IMG/VR virus record: IMGVR_UViG_3300015195_000004
Span: 24,710 to 88,709 of that record
DNA length: 64,000 bases
Source: a virus
Direction: 5' to 3' (one strand)
Shown here: one piece after another, positions 61,827-64,000 of the stretch
How positions within the stretch are numbered: position 1 is the first letter of the stretch
How the letters are laid out: every line of letters starts with the position of its first letter
The notes under the pieces: generated by a model
The model's input: the letters and a program-made list of their open reading frames with translations, nothing else
Databases searched by the model: none
Told to the model about the DNA's origin: nothing
Translations under genes and position numbers: made by a program

Positions 61827-61929
61827 TTCCAGACCAGATTCTTATGTATATCAAGAGCCGGAATTACAAATTGGTTGGTCAGAGGCAAGCGCCTTTGATG
61901 ATGCTTTCCCAGGATATGATGAGCTATGA
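61810..61929 (+). CDS. 39-aa acidic micro-protein
   Basis: MLEPFDSRPDSYVYQEP, ends FPGYDEL. Overlaps the end of the ClpP-like gene. Only a weak AGG site. Other frames also open here, so the exact translated product is uncertain. Confidence 0.35.
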   Translation: MLEPFDSRPDSYVYQEPELQIGWSEASAFDDAFPGYDEL

Positions 61930-61977
61930 TAATTTCTTGCTGGCGTTGCGCCAGAGGATTAGGATGCAACAGGCATA

Positions 61978-62319
61978 ATGATTAGCATAATAAATCTTCA
62001 TAATAATAGGCAATTAGGAATAAATGAGTTTTATGTCGGCAGGGCTTGCAAACATCGTCCAGAACTGATAGGATCAGTATTAAGTAACCAATTCTTTATC
62101 TATTCTAGAGAAACTAATATAGAAAAATATGAAGAGTGGATCAGAATTAAGATAGAACAGAAAAATTCTACAATTATTGATGCTTTAGAAGAATTATATC
62201 AAAAAGCATTATTATCTGACATCCGCCTTGCATGCTGGTGTGAACCGGAAGATTGCCATTGTAGAATTATAAAAGAGATTTTAGAAGTTGCTTTGGAGGC
62301 ACAGAATGACCAAGGATAG
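61978..62319 (+). CDS. DUF4326 family protein
   Basis: 113 aa. YVGRACKHRPELIGS, then LACWCEPEDCHCRIIKE is the DUF4326 signature (C-W-C-x-P-x-x-C-H). Common in phages with unknown function, probably nucleotide-related. Confidence 0.75.
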   Translation: MISIINLHNNRQLGINEFYVGRACKHRPELIGSVLSNQFFIYSRETNIEKYEEWIRIKIEQKNSTIIDALEELYQKALLSDIRLACWCEPEDCHCRIIKEILEVALEAQNDQG

Positions 62320-62845
62320 AGACAAGACTTATGATCTAGATGATCTTATAGAGGACCTTGAGAAAAAGGACCCTTGGTATGAAGAAGTTTGGCATTGGGT
62401 TAAGTACAGGCCTATTGGATTCTATCGTGATGTAAAATTTGAAGTCAAGAATTGGCTTCAGAGAGCCCTCTGGGGGTACTCGACATACGACTGTTGGAAT
62501 TACTATGGGAATACCTCTGCCCGTGCTGTAAAGTGCCTTACATGGCTCAGAGACAAGGGTCATGGAGCTAAGGTTGCTGGAGAGTGGTCTGCTATTCAGT
62601 CTATGGATGGAGACAGAACAGAGTGGATTGAAGAAATCAACAAAATGTTATTTTTTCATGGTGTTTGTGCCGGGCTAGAAAGACCAAAAGATAAGCAGTT
62701 TGAGGCATCATATAAAACTAGAAAAGGTATCCACACATATACAGTAACTCATTATGATAGGTATAACTTAACTCCTGATGAGGAAGAAGAATATAAAATT
62801 GGGAAATGGGCGTACTTACGAAGTTTTGAACGCCTATGGGATTGA
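62306..62845 (+). CDS. Hypothetical protein
   Basis: 179 aa from the ATG after GGAGG. Begins MTKDRDKTYDLDDLIED; aromatic-rich middle (WNYYGNTSARAVKCLTW). Overlaps DUF4326. Function unknown. Confidence 0.5.
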   Translation: MTKDRDKTYDLDDLIEDLEKKDPWYEEVWHWVKYRPIGFYRDVKFEVKNWLQRALWGYSTYDCWNYYGNTSARAVKCLTWLRDKGHGAKVAGEWSAIQSMDGDRTEWIEEINKMLFFHGVCAGLERPKDKQFEASYKTRKGIHTYTVTHYDRYNLTPDEEEEYKIGKWAYLRSFERLWD

Positions 62846-62851
62846 TGATTA

Positions 62852-64000
62852 ATGTTATTTGAACCACAAGGAATCGGAAAAACGATCTTTACCTCTCGTT
62901 ATGCATTTCATCCAGAAGAGACGTACGAAGGGGCTTCTAATAGAGTAGCTTCCTGCATTGCTGCTGGAGAAACAGACTATAAACGATACCATCAGGAATT
63001 CTTTGACATTCTTTCACAGGGGCTATTTTCTCCTGGGGGAAGGATTATGAGAAGTGCTGGACGAGCAGTTCCTGCCATGATTAATTGCTTTACCAACCTC
63101 GCGGAAGACTCGCGCGAAGGCTGGGCGAAGATGGTAGGCGACAACATCGTTATAGCCGGAACTGGTGGAGGATTGGGTACTAATTACAGTCCTATCAGAC
63201 ACAGAGGAGCAGAGATTAGGGGCACTGGTGGATTTGCCACAGGTGCAGTCTCAATCATGCGAATAGAGAATGCAGCTTTAACTGAGATTAAAGACGGCGG
63301 CGGCAGACGTGCAGCTAGAATGATGTGTCTTAATATAGACCATCCTGATATTGAAGAGTTTCTTCATGCTAAATTAGACCTAAAAGAATTAACCAATGCC
63401 AACATCTCTGTCTGGTTTAATACTGATCCCGAACTGTTTTTTGAAAAAGTAAGAAACGATTTGCCTCATGATTTAATATTTCAGGGGAAAGTAGTCAAGT
63501 CGGTCTCTGCCAGGAATTTGTGGAGCAAGATTGTTAGTCACAGTTTAATGAACGGTGAGCCAGGAGTACTAAATGGGTACTTAGCAAATGATGTAATGAG
63601 TAATATCTCTTATACAGGTAAAGTAGTATGCACTACCAATCCCTGCGGCGAGATACCTATGCAGCCCTACTCTACATGCTGTTTGGGGGCACTAGTTCTA
63701 CCTGCGTTCATAAAACCAGGCAAGGAGTCTTCAAGTTTTAATACTAGAATTGACTGGGAAAAGCTTCACCACGTAGTCACCACCTCTGTAAGGTTCTTAG
63801 ATGATGTCTTAAGTGTTACTTATTATCCAACTGAGGAGATTAAGAAAGAGTCTGCGTTAACTAGGCGCATTGGTCTAGGTATTATGGGCCTGCATTACAT
63901 GCTTATAAATTTAGGAGTTAAATATTCTTCCCCAGAGGCTTTGGAAGTTTGTGACAAGGTAGGGGCGTTTGTTAAACATGCTGCATATGATGCTAGTACT
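62852..64000 (+). CDS. nrdJ: Class II ribonucleotide reductase, C-terminus beyond the right edge
   Basis: 383 codons visible, open at the right edge. MINCFTNLAEDSREGW, then NPCGEIPMQPYSTCCLG and RRIGLGIMGLHYM match adenosylcobalamin-dependent (class II) RNR, with the NPCGE loop and finger-loop Cys. It supplies dNTPs for the phage and completes the pathway with dCMP deaminase and ThyX. Confidence 0.8.
   Translation, partial: MLFEPQGIGKTIFTSRYAFHPEETYEGASNRVASCIAAGETDYKRYHQEFFDILSQGLFSPGGRIMRSAGRAVPAMINCFTNLAEDSREGWAKMVGDNIVIAGTGGGLGTNYSPIRHRGAEIRGTGGFATGAVSIMRIENAALTEIKDGGGRRAARMMCLNIDHPDIEEFLHAKLDLKELTNANISVWFNTDPELFFEKVRNDLPHDLIFQGKVVKSVSARNLWSKIVSHSLMNGEPGVLNGYLANDVMSNISYTGKVVCTTNPCGEIPMQPYSTCCLGALVLPAFIKPGKESSSFNTRIDWEKLHHVVTTSVRFLDDVLSVTYYPTEEIKKESALTRRIGLGIMGLHYMLINLGVKYSSPEALEVCDKVGAFVKHAAYDAST

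Noticed and set aside
61823-61985. Alternative tiny frames (TTG start and CWRCARGLGC peptide)
   Set aside because: They compete in the same 150 bases and only the 39-aa frame has a plausible composition.
1-64000. CRISPR arrays, rRNA and classical tRNA genes
   Set aside because: No regularly spaced repeats or rRNA-like sequence; only one weak tRNA-like fold near 4.0 kb.

Overview
The window is a 64 kb piece of a tailed double-stranded DNA phage (Caudoviricetes). Terminase, portal, a protease-scaffold protein, capsid and structural genes occupy the left, a replication module the right, and about 25 kb of very small accessory genes the middle. Genes are densely packed with ATGA or TAATG overlaps. 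Base composition is AT-rich (near 40% GC by eye). The host cannot be named. A lipobox-bearing glycosidase, a second small lipoprotein and several signal peptides favour a diderm host. Perfect or near-perfect TTGACA-N17-TATAAT promoters show that host housekeeping RNA polymerase is used. At least ten promoters put the start codon 6-7 nt after the -10 box, so their transcripts should be leaderless.

Layout. 1-17 kb is leftward: virion and tail-fibre-like proteins, small membrane proteins, a structured non-coding stretch (3.9-4.4 kb), structural proteins, major capsid, protease-scaffold, portal, large and probable small terminase, then EndoVII and HNH nucleases. 17-36 kb is leftward: tens of small genes (zinc-ribbon, membrane, acidic and paralogous micro-proteins) plus recognisable enzymes (SLOG-like, DUF4406, two deaminases, an RlmN/Cfr-like radical SAM protein, HNH-AP2). 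Most small operons have their own promoter. Between 30.8 and 36.7 kb these promoters repeatedly carry an ATAAGAGTATA motif in the spacer or at the -10. A LuxR-type HTH protein is encoded at 35.6-35.8 kb. 36.6-38.8 kb is a rightward island ending in a tyrosine recombinase. 38.8-42.2 kb is leftward again: MazG, SpeD, zinc proteins. It includes a structured interval at 41.2-41.65 kb with its own rightward promoter.

42.3-64 kb is the rightward replication and metabolism module: HNH, TOPRIM primase-helicase, a Cas4-like exonuclease interrupted by a class 3 intein, a Vsr/DUF559-like nuclease, two secreted carbohydrate-active proteins, a secreted trypsin-like protease, RecA-like recombinase, DEDD exonuclease, ThyX, RuvC-like resolvase, family A DNA polymerase, peptide deformylase, ClpP-like protease, DUF4326 and a class II ribonucleotide reductase cut by the right edge. 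Together these build dNTPs (RNR, ThyX, dCMP deaminase, MazG), copy and recombine DNA, and adjust the host (SpeD, deformylase, RlmN-like). No lysin, tape measure, rRNA or CRISPR array is in the window.
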